Below are positions 51,463-60,382 of a DNA stretch of 64,000 bases, one piece after another. The DNA lies in the NCBI RefSeq assembly GCF_000428065.1, contig NZ_KE386621.1, forward strand, positions 70,730-134,729, read 5' to 3'. This stretch comes from Shimazuella kribbensis DSM 45090. GTDB lineage: Bacteria; Bacillota; Bacilli; Thermoactinomycetales; Thermoactinomycetaceae. A program made the position numbers and the translations under genes. The notes beneath the pieces were generated by a model. It ran no database searches and was not told the origin of the DNA. It saw nothing but the letters and a program-made list of their open reading frames with translations. Position 1 is the stretch's first letter; every line of letters starts with the position of its first letter.

Positions 51463-54013
51463 AATGTATTACGCTGATTTGAAGTTGGAAGCAAATGCAT
51501 TGCATGTAACGGGGGATTCTTCCTTTTTGTTGCATTTAAAGCATAGCAATGTAGATACAACAGAGCTTTCTCTATTTACCTACGATAAACTGCAAAACAA
51601 GCTGTTTCCTGAGTGGCATTCTCCTTTTACGAATCTACTGATCAAATCAAAAATACGAGAAAAATTCTCTTCGCTTTATCCAGAAGATAGAAAGATGTTG
51701 CAGTACGCAATGGATAAGTGGGTAGCAGGATTAAGGTTGCTGGTTGAGATGGGATTGATGCAAGGCACAGAACCTCGCGATAGACAAAACAAGGAACAAA
51801 TGATGTTCTATCGAATTTGGAAGGATCTACAACAAGATAGCCAGTTAAAACGAATTTTTGCTACTCGCCATAGCACAAAAATTATTCCTGCACTCCGACA
51901 CGCCATTACCAAACACCACATCAAGGCCATTTATGTGTATCATATGATCCAATTGACTGCCAGTAGAGTGATGTTTTTGACGAAATGTGTGGAGTCAGGG
52001 ATACCTGTTATTTTCCGTATTCCTTATGAACCTGCACTTCCTCATGTATATAAACCGTGGTCCGATATTTATCAAGTATTGGTACCACTGTCCGAGTGGA
52101 AGCACCAACAAAAGATGTCTATCCCGCACAATGGTAGTAGGTTTGCTTCGTATTTAGAAGGAAGCAGTTTGGCGAATACAGATGATGTATCCATCGAATT
52201 TCTCAAATTTATCTCGCCCGTTCATTTTCAACGATATATGCAAGAGCACCCCATTGAAATCAATAAACGAAGGTATACGATTTATCGAAATGAAAAAGTT
52301 CGTAAGCTATTTCGTCAAGGGGTGAAACAAACAGAGGAACAAACAAAAAACCCTTATTCATTAAGCCAGTTACCTTGCAACCGATTCTTCCCGTACTTTT
52401 TCAACTGCAAACATAAAAACGGAACTATCTATCTCGAGTATGACGAGTTGATGGAATGCATGAGTTCAGGGTGGATCAAAACAAAAGATACAAATGGAAT
52501 AAACGCAGAGACATTGTTAATGGATCTAGAACCTTATATGAAAGGAATCTCAACAATCGATGAGGTTTTGGATCGATTAACCAATTTAATCGAGCTAAAT
52601 GAAGAAAGTGCTCAGTTTGATGAGTTAGTAAAAGATAAAAGCAATAGGAGTAAAGTAAAACGATATCTGACAAATCCTTTTCGTGTTCTCCCCTATGTCC
52701 ACCGCAATCGTTCTCGAGTTACTTGGAAACAACTCCAAGCGTTATGTGCAGCCTTTAAAAAAATGGCTATTACACTTTTACCGCCAGAAGATACCGAAAT
52801 GTCCGTTCAAACGCACTTGGATCATCTTTATCAGCTGTTTCAACGAGTAGAAGCCGAATTGTTTTTAACCCCAGATGACAGAAAACGGATGGCAAAAGTG
52901 TTTAGTAGTCAATCGTTTGTGACATGGAACGGGAATCGACAGGAGATCGGAGAGATAGTTGCTACCTTATTGAATATTGCTGATGATAGAGATGGGAACG
53001 ATCATCATAAAAATGTAGACAACCTTGATCAGCTTGAAGGGTTAGCATTGCAAATGGAAGAGATGCATGTTACAGGGTTATCCATGCAGATGGTAGAAAA
53101 ATATGGAGTGGACCAAAGAATCGATCCTCTTGACTTTGAGTGGTTAAAGTACTGGGCGTACTATGATGGGCAAAGAGGACGGGTTTCTTATTACAAAGTG
53201 ACAAAAGCATTGCATACACATTTTGTTTTAAATCAATTTAAAAATGCTTATCTCGATTTTCAAATGTATTATGTACTCGCTTTTGCCAAAGGGAAACTGG
53301 AAATGAGTTGGATAGATGGTTTGCATGAGCATGATGGGGAAAGCGGTATTTTTAATACACTGTTTCTTCTCTATAGTGGGGAAGTAGTCCCACATAATTG
53401 GGTTCAAGAGTCTAGACAGATTGTCTTTACAAAGGAAAAGGAAATATCTGCGACTGATCCGCATAAAGCAGCACAAAAGCTGTCTGGTCAGATTCCAGTT
53501 GTAAATTGGTTGGATCAAGATTTTTGCTCACGAAAGTTTTTTTGGAATACCGTTGTAGAATCTCATCCTATCTACGAATCAGATTTTCATCAACAAATCG
53601 TTTTTTCTATGTTGAGTTCGATGTTTGCACAACAAGCAATGGGACCAGAGGCAGTAATGCAGCACCTATTTCCTTTGTTTCCACAGTGGACGTCTACTTT
53701 AAAGAAAAACCTGATGAGTATTGCATATCGATCCGATATTTTTGCTTATCGCTCTTTCCAAAACGTTTCGTATCCAAAAGCAATGGAACGACTGCAACGA
53801 TTGTATAGCCGCTACCAAGTGACCAAACGTTATCGAATTCGCAACGCTTATATCAAAGATCGTAACGATGATTCCAGATGGATCAAAGAGTTTTCCCAGA
53901 CGATCAAGCATTACGAGGTAGAAGCGGAGCCTGGAGAGCATTGCACCATGTGTCCCTATTTGATGATTTGTGAGAAAGGGGAGTTTGCTATTGATCGCAA
54001 ATACAGCGGGTGA
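51431..54013 (+). CDS. AddB-like iron-sulfur protein without visible nuclease or P-loop residues
   Basis: The 860-aa product has the Fe-S cysteine pattern C699, C838-x2-C841-x5-C847 (FCSRKFFW, CTMCPYLMIC), identical in spacing to the CxxCx5C end of B. subtilis AddB. The gap between the first and second cysteine is only about 138 residues against about 320 in AddB, and no D-x-K or E-x-K catalytic block is present. The N-terminus lacks a GxxGxGKT motif. It appears to be a structural AddB-like scaffold. It overlaps both neighbours. Confidence 0.75.
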   Translation: MFQVETYQNPKMYYADLKLEANALHVTGDSSFLLHLKHSNVDTTELSLFTYDKLQNKLFPEWHSPFTNLLIKSKIREKFSSLYPEDRKMLQYAMDKWVAGLRLLVEMGLMQGTEPRDRQNKEQMMFYRIWKDLQQDSQLKRIFATRHSTKIIPALRHAITKHHIKAIYVYHMIQLTASRVMFLTKCVESGIPVIFRIPYEPALPHVYKPWSDIYQVLVPLSEWKHQQKMSIPHNGSRFASYLEGSSLANTDDVSIEFLKFISPVHFQRYMQEHPIEINKRRYTIYRNEKVRKLFRQGVKQTEEQTKNPYSLSQLPCNRFFPYFFNCKHKNGTIYLEYDELMECMSSGWIKTKDTNGINAETLLMDLEPYMKGISTIDEVLDRLTNLIELNEESAQFDELVKDKSNRSKVKRYLTNPFRVLPYVHRNRSRVTWKQLQALCAAFKKMAITLLPPEDTEMSVQTHLDHLYQLFQRVEAELFLTPDDRKRMAKVFSSQSFVTWNGNRQEIGEIVATLLNIADDRDGNDHHKNVDNLDQLEGLALQMEEMHVTGLSMQMVEKYGVDQRIDPLDFEWLKYWAYYDGQRGRVSYYKVTKALHTHFVLNQFKNAYLDFQMYYVLAFAKGKLEMSWIDGLHEHDGESGIFNTLFLLYSGEVVPHNWVQESRQIVFTKEKEISATDPHKAAQKLSGQIPVVNWLDQDFCSRKFFWNTVVESHPIYESDFHQQIVFSMLSSMFAQQAMGPEAVMQHLFPLFPQWTSTLKKNLMSIAYRSDIFAYRSFQNVSYPKAMERLQRLYSRYQVTKRYRIRNAYIKDRNDDSRWIKEFSQTIKHYEVEAEPGEHCTMCPYLMICEKGEFAIDRKYSG

Positions 54014-55667
54014 ATATCGAGAGAGCAGAAGTAGTTTTTTCTATCGTACCGCAAAGCTATGGCAAAATTACTTTGATGCTACAGGCGTTTTACCTGGAAT
54101 AAGCCCATCTGAAGATCAAAAAGCTATTATTCAACAAGAGGAAGATCAGCTACTGATCAACGGTTCAGCTGGTAGTGGAAAAAGCATTACCTTGATGTAC
54201 AAAATGCTCAAAGTGATGAAAAAAGAACAAGAATCCAAGCGTATTTTATATGTTACATTTGGTAAAACCTTGGTTCAAGATTCTTTCAAGCGATTGCAAA
54301 CATCCAAAACGTATCAACATCTAGAAGAGAAAAAACTTCATCAGGTTTATCTGCATACTTTTCATGCGATGGTTTATGAACTTTTATCAGCTATTGGGGA
54401 GCCTCATCTAAAAAAACTGCATACCTCGTTAAAAGAAATGTCTCGAACTCAAGGAAACATGATTCGTAGATTACAAGCGATCCGAGATCGCTGGTTTGAA
54501 TCAGAGGAGCAAGATAAACTTCCATTGGAGCAAAAATTGACACTGCGGCACACAGCAAATTTCCTGATGGACGAGATCTCTTGGATGAAAGCAAATGGAT
54601 TTATTAATCGTGAAAAATATTTAGCAGTGGAGAGAACAGGGAGAAGTCAGAATCCGCGGTTGACGAGACAACAACGGAAATCGGTTTATCGGATCTATGA
54701 GATATACCAAGAAAAGATGAGAGAAGATTATCAACATGATATGGATTTAGAAGATTATGCTCTCTTGCTTCTGAAAAATATCGATTATTTTCCAGAAGAG
54801 TTGAAATACGATTATGTATTTGTTGATGAAGTACAAGACCTACAACCGATGCAAATTTTAGCTCTAGTCAAATTAACCAAAAAAAGTATTGTTCTTACTG
54901 GTGATCCCAAACAACGTATTTATAAAAGTAGCCCACATAGTTACCAATCCCTCGGTTTACATGTAACAGGTAGAAAAAACAGGACCTTAAAACAAAATTT
55001 CCGCTCGACCAAACAAATCATGGAGTTAGCTAGTAAGCTTACTTTTGAAGATGTTGAAAATGATAGATTGGATGATCAAACGTTTTCCCAAGAGGGTGAT
55101 CTACCTGTTATTTCTTATTATGCAAATAGAAGAAAACTAGCTAATGGCCTCATCAGGCAAATAACAAAAGTGTACCAAAAGTCTCCTCAAGCTACGATTG
55201 CTATTTTGCATCGCGATGATGACACATTGCATCGAGGACAACGGCATGACATGGCTGTATACTTGGAGCAAAAATTCCATCTGATCACTACAGAAGAGTT
55301 TGGTCGTCGATTCGACTATCGCGCTAGTAAAAAACCTATCTTTTTTTCGGATGTATACAGTAGTAAAGGACTTGAGTTTGATCATGTGTTTCTCATCGAT
55401 TTTGATCGAGATCATTATCCATTGCAAAAAAAGATAGAGGACTTGAAGAAATGTGCAGATCAGGAGGAGTCAGATAGTTATCAAAAAGATTACGATCGGG
55501 TATATAGTGATGAGAAAAAAATGCTCTATGTGGCAATGACAAGGGCAAAATCATCTTTGCAGTTGATGTATCATGGAAATAATTCGATGAAAATCTCTCA
55601 ATTTGTCAGAGACTTTAAAGGTACAGGATATATTGCACGAGGATTCGATGCTAGCAGATATAGATAA
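53991..55667 (+). CDS. UvrD-like superfamily 1 helicase (second in operon)
   Basis: The 558-aa protein has Walker A GSAGSGKSITL (58-65), Walker B VDEVQDLQPMQIL (D279 E280), GDPKQRIYKSSPHSYQSLG, KQNFRSTKQ, YSSKGLEFDHVFLI and AMTRAKSSLQLM: all SF1A motifs. It is short, without an extra nuclease domain. TTG 53991 is favoured by AAAGGGGAGTTTGC; the frame extends to GTG 53970. It overlaps the Fe-S gene by 23 nt and ends the operon. Confidence 0.88.
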   Translation: MIANTAGEYRESRSSFFYRTAKLWQNYFDATGVLPGISPSEDQKAIIQQEEDQLLINGSAGSGKSITLMYKMLKVMKKEQESKRILYVTFGKTLVQDSFKRLQTSKTYQHLEEKKLHQVYLHTFHAMVYELLSAIGEPHLKKLHTSLKEMSRTQGNMIRRLQAIRDRWFESEEQDKLPLEQKLTLRHTANFLMDEISWMKANGFINREKYLAVERTGRSQNPRLTRQQRKSVYRIYEIYQEKMREDYQHDMDLEDYALLLLKNIDYFPEELKYDYVFVDEVQDLQPMQILALVKLTKKSIVLTGDPKQRIYKSSPHSYQSLGLHVTGRKNRTLKQNFRSTKQIMELASKLTFEDVENDRLDDQTFSQEGDLPVISYYANRRKLANGLIRQITKVYQKSPQATIAILHRDDDTLHRGQRHDMAVYLEQKFHLITTEEFGRRFDYRASKKPIFFSDVYSSKGLEFDHVFLIDFDRDHYPLQKKIEDLKKCADQEESDSYQKDYDRVYSDEKKMLYVAMTRAKSSLQLMYHGNNSMKISQFVRDFKGTGYIARGFDASRYR

Positions 55668-55821
55668 ATGAAAAGGGAAGAATAGAAGGAATGAAACTGT
55701 TCAACTGGATAGAGCCTCAATATTTTTCTTTCGTTACCATATCTTAAAGCAAAGCCTTGAATATGAACAAAACATATGAGACGCTATGCGTAACCAATCG
55801 TGAATAGAAGGAGCAAAATAT

Positions 55822-56370
55822 ATGAAACAAACTGCGACCTACACTGTAGATGTACCAGCGGATTTTGCATTTGAGTGGTTGCTACATGGGAACTTCTTGC
55901 TTGCAGGGCTTGATCTCAAATCGTTTCAATTTGATGTGGTGGCGGAAGGCGGCAAGTTTATTGCCTATGAAGAGTTTAATGATCATCGTTTTGTACCGAT
56001 CAAAGGACAGTTTTTAAAATTGGATGAACCCCATCATTTTCAACTCGAAGTGTTTTTTCCAGGTGGAGAACAGATAATAGAATATCGATTGGATGGGGAA
56101 GATCGCAAATCGAAGATAGAAGTAACCTATACCAATATATATCGTTCGCTAATGGCAGGTTGGTGGAAGAAAACATTTCCTAAAAAAACAGATAGCCTGT
56201 TTGCTACGGCGATTGAAATGGAGAAAAAGAATTTACAAGAGGCGTTTCATCTCAATCGGTTGAATACAAGAATATCTGGAGTGAAAATAGATCCATATGA
56301 AATGGAAGAGAAATGGAAGATCCATTCGCCTAGTAATCCATACCTACGTTGGGTAAGACCAGAAGTTTAG
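55822..56370 (+). CDS. SRPBCC-like (START-fold) protein, 182 aa
   Basis: The opening TATYTVDVPADFAFEWLLHG and the later FVPIKGQFLKLDEPHHFQLE and YRLDGEDRKSKIEVTYTNIY give the beta-rich helix-grip pattern of SRPBCC proteins, which bind hydrophobic ligands. The C-terminal 50 residues are a separate helix and proline-rich tail. It starts with GGAGCAAAATAT before ATG, 154 nt after the helicase operon, and is followed by a long inverted repeat. The role is unknown. Confidence 0.6.
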   Translation: MKQTATYTVDVPADFAFEWLLHGNFLLAGLDLKSFQFDVVAEGGKFIAYEEFNDHRFVPIKGQFLKLDEPHHFQLEVFFPGGEQIIEYRLDGEDRKSKIEVTYTNIYRSLMAGWWKKTFPKKTDSLFATAIEMEKKNLQEAFHLNRLNTRISGVKIDPYEMEEKWKIHSPSNPYLRWVRPEV

Positions 56371-56386
56371 AATGGGATCCAGAGGT

Positions 56387-56453
56387 AAAATAGACATAAT
56401 TACTTTATCTAGAAGCTTGAGAAAGCTTGTAATGAAGTGATTATGTCTATTTT
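56387..56453. terminator. Long inverted repeat between convergent genes
   Basis: Bases 56387-56405 and 56435-56453 pair over 19 bp with one mismatch and enclose the palindromes AAGCTT/AAGCTT. A and T tracts at the ends allow bidirectional termination, though its length would also fit a small MITE-like element. Confidence 0.7.
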
Positions 56454-56544
56454 GGTTACTCAATTTATTTCCTATGTATTTTCTAATATTGGAATAAGCA
56501 ATGTATTGCAATTGTACACTTTGTTAACAGAAGGGAAAAAGTGT

Positions 56545-57849
56545 TTAAGGAATAGGCTTTGGAGTTAATGCTTCGATAAGATTGCTTAAAAGGTCGAAGA
56601 TCAATGAATTTGACTGAAGTATAACTTGGCATTCCTTTATTCTTTCTATTGCATGTTCTCTGAAATGATGTTCTAATTGTCCTTCAGATTGGATTTGTAT
56701 ACGTTCAAGAATAGATATCAACTCATTTTTAAATGTTAAATCCATCCCATTACAAGTGCGAATATAAGGTAGCATTAAGTCAAGGATTTGAGTTATTTGT
56801 TTATTGGTATGAATAGTTAGTTGGGCGTGGAGAGTTGAGTTATTTTTAGAGACATTCACTTGTCCGCCGTAATTGTGAATAGTGTGTTTTTCAGAACGGG
56901 GATTTTTTGCATAGTGAAGTGCGTATTGTTCTCCTCTCTCGTTAAGATCTAAACTTGGATAATCATGTAGTGGAATACTAAAAAATCTTCTGTTGCTATC
57001 CATTTTAAAAAATCCTCCATAATCGGGAAAATCGATTAAGGATAATCGACTGCTGAGGACGAAGGCTAACTCCTCTGCTTGCTTGAAATTTATCGAAAAT
57101 TTTTGTGAAATGGAAATGAGTTCTATACTTTTATATTCCTGTTTGAAACATTCCAGTATTACATTATCAATTAACTCTTGGATAAGCTCATCTCCGAGAT
57201 TTTCCAAATTAGAATGGGCAATATATTTATATGCATCTGTTGCAACATTAGGACGAAAAGGAACATGTTCTCTCGGTTTCCATGTTCCGATATAAGGAGT
57301 AATGTATTCCCTTCCTTTTGGAGTCAGAGAAATATATACATTATTTTCGAAAAAATAATCGCCATGGTCCAAATCAAAAAATAATTTACAATATTCATCC
57401 TTAAAATAATGAGGGGATAGATATCTCTTCCAGTTCTTGCGACGGATATCCCATAGATTATATTTCTTGTAATATCTGGATAATGCGATTAACTGATTTC
57501 TTGCATTTCTATAGAAGCTAGAATCGTTTATTCCAGGGACAAACATCTTTTTATAGTCTACGGGAGATCCATAAAAATCAAAGACAACTAGATTTTGATT
57601 TTCAGCAGAGAGTATGCATTTATAATTTCTCATTAACTTGTCTAGTTCACTATATATACTTATAAATGGATCTTCATAGAAACTGGGCTTGTTAAACGCT
57701 TCAGATCTATATTTTTCATCAAGCTGCTCACTAATCCATAGTAGAATTGGATCTGAAATATTCCATTGTTCTTCAAAATAATATAGTACTAATAAAATTT
57801 GCTTTAATCTTTCCTCCTCAATGGAATCTTCAAATGTTATTTCGTCCAT
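56545..57849 (-). CDS. Hypothetical protein with C-terminal NYGGQVN motif (434 aa)
   Basis: The N-terminal 320 residues are helical (ILLVLYYFEEQWNISDPILL, then LIALSRYYKKYNLW) with winged-helix-like parts but no recognised domain. At about 330-350 lies HTIHNYGGQVNVSKNNSTLH, a beta motif followed by helices (LISILERIQIQSEGQ). The neighbouring 115-aa protein carries the same motif and helix pattern. The two genes are 3 nt apart on the minus strand. It could be the sensor half of a two-gene conflict module, as inference. Confidence 0.65.
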   Translation of the reverse strand: MDEITFEDSIEEERLKQILLVLYYFEEQWNISDPILLWISEQLDEKYRSEAFNKPSFYEDPFISIYSELDKLMRNYKCILSAENQNLVVFDFYGSPVDYKKMFVPGINDSSFYRNARNQLIALSRYYKKYNLWDIRRKNWKRYLSPHYFKDEYCKLFFDLDHGDYFFENNVYISLTPKGREYITPYIGTWKPREHVPFRPNVATDAYKYIAHSNLENLGDELIQELIDNVILECFKQEYKSIELISISQKFSINFKQAEELAFVLSSRLSLIDFPDYGGFFKMDSNRRFFSIPLHDYPSLDLNERGEQYALHYAKNPRSEKHTIHNYGGQVNVSKNNSTLHAQLTIHTNKQITQILDLMLPYIRTCNGMDLTFKNELISILERIQIQSEGQLEHHFREHAIERIKECQVILQSNSLIFDLLSNLIEALTPKPIP

Positions 57850-57852
57850 TTG

Positions 57853-58200
57853 TTAAGCCCACCTGTTAAGAGAGTCTGTCAAAGCACTTACCATTTGTCC
57901 TATACCAGAACCAGCAATAAATAATGGTGATAATTTCTCTAGTTTTTGAATTGCTAATTTAACGAATGTTTTTTTGGGTTGACCTTGTTGTGATTCTAAT
58001 TTAACCTGATTTAATAAATCTGTTATTTCTTGTTTATCTTCTTCCAATATATCTTTTTCCTGTGAGAGCATAGAGAAAAATTGATCTGCAACTTGTGAGA
58101 ATGATTCTGAGTTTACAGTCATATTTGCATTTAGAGTAGAATTGTCTTTTGAAATATTCACTTGCCCACCGTAGTTGTAAATTTGTTCATTATTTTTCAT
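57853..58200 (-). CDS. Small NYGGQVN-motif protein (115 aa)
   Basis: It opens MKNNEQIYNYGGQVNISKDN and continues with STLNANMTVNSE, matching the motif in the 434-aa neighbour. Then a helical part (EDKQEITDLLNQVKLES, KKTFVKLAIQKLEKLSPL) and a hydrophobic end (FIAGSGIGQMVSALTDSL) follow, resembling AbiTii-like and effector-associated small proteins. It is first in the operon, with 3 nt to the next start, so the pair is translated together. ATG is behind a weak site (CAGGGTATCTCC). Confidence 0.6.
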   Translation of the reverse strand: MKNNEQIYNYGGQVNISKDNSTLNANMTVNSESFSQVADQFFSMLSQEKDILEEDKQEITDLLNQVKLESQQGQPKKTFVKLAIQKLEKLSPLFIAGSGIGQMVSALTDSLNRWA

Positions 58201-58318
58201 GGAGATACCCTGCTTTCTTCAATACATTTAAAATAGCGTTAACCACTTTTCCAATTATACAACTAAATCAAATTTTTGGACTATCAAAACATATTTTCCA
58301 AATGTGGAGGTGTGAAAG

Positions 58319-59107
58319 TTGAAAATTGGATTGATACAAATGGATGTTATCCAAGGTGAAACAAACCATAATGAACACCATGCACAGGCAATGATAGCAG
58401 AAGCTGCTAAAGCAGGAGCAGGTATAGTTGTTCTACCTGAAATGTGGAAGTCAGGTTATGATTTTGGTAATCTTGCCAAGCACATGGAGCCAGTTGATGG
58501 CAATACTGCTACTTTTTTAGCATCGCAAGCAAAACAGTATGGTGTTTTCCTTGTAGGTGGGTCGTTTACAATGCGAAATCAAGGGAAGGTTTACAATACA
58601 TCTCTGACTTTCGATCCAAATGGTGAATTGATCAATCAATACTCCAAACTACATTTAATTGGTTTAATGCAAGAAGATAAGTACTTATCTGCTGGAGAAC
58701 GTTACCAGACATTTTCTATAGGTGATGCTCTTGCTAGTGTCATTATTTGTTATGATCTTCGATTTCCAGAGTTGATACGCTCGTATGCGGTTGAAGGAGC
58801 GTCTATTTTGTTTGTCCCTGCTCAATGGCCTATTCAACGGGAAGCTCACTGGTTAGCATTGCTTCGTGCTAGAGCAATCGAGAACCAGATGTATGTAGTG
58901 GGAACGAATGTAGTTGGTGAAAACGAGAATGACAAATTTAATGGAAAGTCGATTATTTTTGATCCATGGGGGAATACGGTAACCGAAGCTGGAAATCAAG
59001 AGCAAATTTTATATGGTGAGATTGATGTAGAGCAAGTAGCTGAGATTCGTCGAGATATACCTGTTTTTCAAGATCGGGTTCCCCATCTTTACCGCGTGTC
59101 TCGATAA
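58319..59107 (+). CDS. Carbon-nitrogen hydrolase (nitrilase superfamily)
   Basis: The Glu-Lys-Cys triad is visible in VVLPEMWKSGYD, YSKLHLIGLM and SVIICYDLRFPEL. The 262-aa size and sequence resemble omega-amidase-like enzymes such as YafV or the MtnU proteins of Bacillus methionine salvage, but no substrate can be read and no salvage genes are nearby. TTG follows TGGAGGTGTGAAAG. A bidirectional terminator closes it. Confidence 0.87.
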   Translation: MKIGLIQMDVIQGETNHNEHHAQAMIAEAAKAGAGIVVLPEMWKSGYDFGNLAKHMEPVDGNTATFLASQAKQYGVFLVGGSFTMRNQGKVYNTSLTFDPNGELINQYSKLHLIGLMQEDKYLSAGERYQTFSIGDALASVIICYDLRFPELIRSYAVEGASILFVPAQWPIQREAHWLALLRARAIENQMYVVGTNVVGENENDKFNGKSIIFDPWGNTVTEAGNQEQILYGEIDVEQVAEIRRDIPVFQDRVPHLYRVSR

Positions 59108-59170
59108 TATGAATGATATATTTTTCTTTTTGAGAAGAACCTGCATGGTATAATGAAACAGGACAAAAGC

Positions 59171-59216
59171 AAACACAAAACCTTTGGCAACTGGTACATA
59201 GGTTTTGTGTTTTGTC
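59171..59216. terminator. Bidirectional terminator
   Basis: AAACACAAAACCT (59171-59183) pairs with AGGTTTTGTGTTT (59200-59212), extended by outer matches. It separates the amidase-like gene from the convergent 341-aa gene. Confidence 0.8.
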
Positions 59217-59219
59217 AGG

Positions 59220-60245
59220 TTATATTGATGTTTGTTTTTGTAGCATTTTTTGGCAAGCATAGTCGAAAATAGTTTGTTTTTCTTCTGTAGATAGCTCAGC
59301 AGATGTATGGATAAGGACAGCGGGGTGGATGTAGATACTTTCGGCTTCTTGTTCGATTTGCTGGAGTACATTTTTTATGTTTTTTACAGGATCGTAAGAG
59401 GAACCGAGATAGAATAGTTCTGCGAGCTTTCGCATAAGTTCATTTTGAGATATTTGAGGGAATTGTAACTTGCCAGATGTGAGCACTATCTGTTTTTGAT
59501 AGTTTTTCTTTTCATAAATGACGTTCCAATTCGGCCACATTTGTAGTATTTTTTGGTGCATGTCTTCCGAATGAAAATCATGAAAAAGTGACCAATAATG
59601 AATTGTTTTTTGATGAACATCAATATGAAAACCACTTTCTGGAAAAATAGCACTCCAATCCGCATAAACAAAATGTTCCAATGCTTCTTCGGTTTCTGCT
59701 ACTTGTAAGAGGTGTTCTCCATGAATCAAGTAATAATTTACAAACTGAGTTAGAGGGAAAATGCGGGTTTCTCCGTCTTTGGTGATGATACTACCAGCCG
59801 ATTCAATCTGAGATTTGTTCGTAGGGGCTTTTAAGGATAGAGGTTCTGTTTTTGCTGGGATGTTCGATTCAGATTCGAGAAGTGTTCGGGGAAATCCGAC
59901 ATAGTCAGCTATCTCTAGTATGCCATTGTAAGCCCAACGAACTTCCCAACCTTCCCATACTTCTTGGATTAAACTTAAGTAAGTGTCTAGCAATAACATA
60001 TCTTGATCCAAAGATTCGCCACCAAAAAGCATCATAACTTTTTGCTGAGGGTCGACAAGTGCTCCTCCTTCTGCCCAGACATCATCTAACCAATGATCAT
60101 TTTCTCGCCTTTCGTGCTCTCGAATATAACGAATAGCATAGTCAGGGCCCCAAAACATATCTACAGGTAAGGAAAGCGACCAATGACTATAGTATAGTTC
60201 GTAACTCGATTCTGTTACGATGATGAGATTGGCGCGATGACCCAT
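59220..60245 (-). CDS. Conserved hypothetical protein (341 aa)
   Basis: The start MGHRANLIIVTESSYELYYS is a recognisable opening of a Firmicute hypothetical family. Tryptophan-rich segments follow (HWSLSLPVDMFWGPDYAIRY, HWLDDVWAEGGALVDPQQ), as does a middle region with FPLTQFVNYYLIHGEHLL. No catalytic motif or membrane segment is visible. It is a single leftward gene, with AAATGGTGATAAT before ATG. The function is unknown. Confidence 0.7.
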   Translation of the reverse strand: MGHRANLIIVTESSYELYYSHWSLSLPVDMFWGPDYAIRYIREHERRENDHWLDDVWAEGGALVDPQQKVMMLFGGESLDQDMLLLDTYLSLIQEVWEGWEVRWAYNGILEIADYVGFPRTLLESESNIPAKTEPLSLKAPTNKSQIESAGSIITKDGETRIFPLTQFVNYYLIHGEHLLQVAETEEALEHFVYADWSAIFPESGFHIDVHQKTIHYWSLFHDFHSEDMHQKILQMWPNWNVIYEKKNYQKQIVLTSGKLQFPQISQNELMRKLAELFYLGSSYDPVKNIKNVLQQIEQEAESIYIHPAVLIHTSAELSTEEKQTIFDYACQKMLQKQTSI

Positions 60246-60382
60246 ATTATCACCATTTCTGTTGGTTTATTCTGTTTTATATGAGATTTCTATATAGAAG
60301 TATAGCAAAAGATAAAATAAAGAAAAGGAATAGAAAGGTATCATAGGTGAAAGTGATATTTTTCCATGAATGAGGTGTAAAA

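Noticed and set aside
56387-56453. MITE insertion between convergent genes
   Set aside because: The inverted repeat is long, but no target-site duplication is visible and a terminator explains it more simply.
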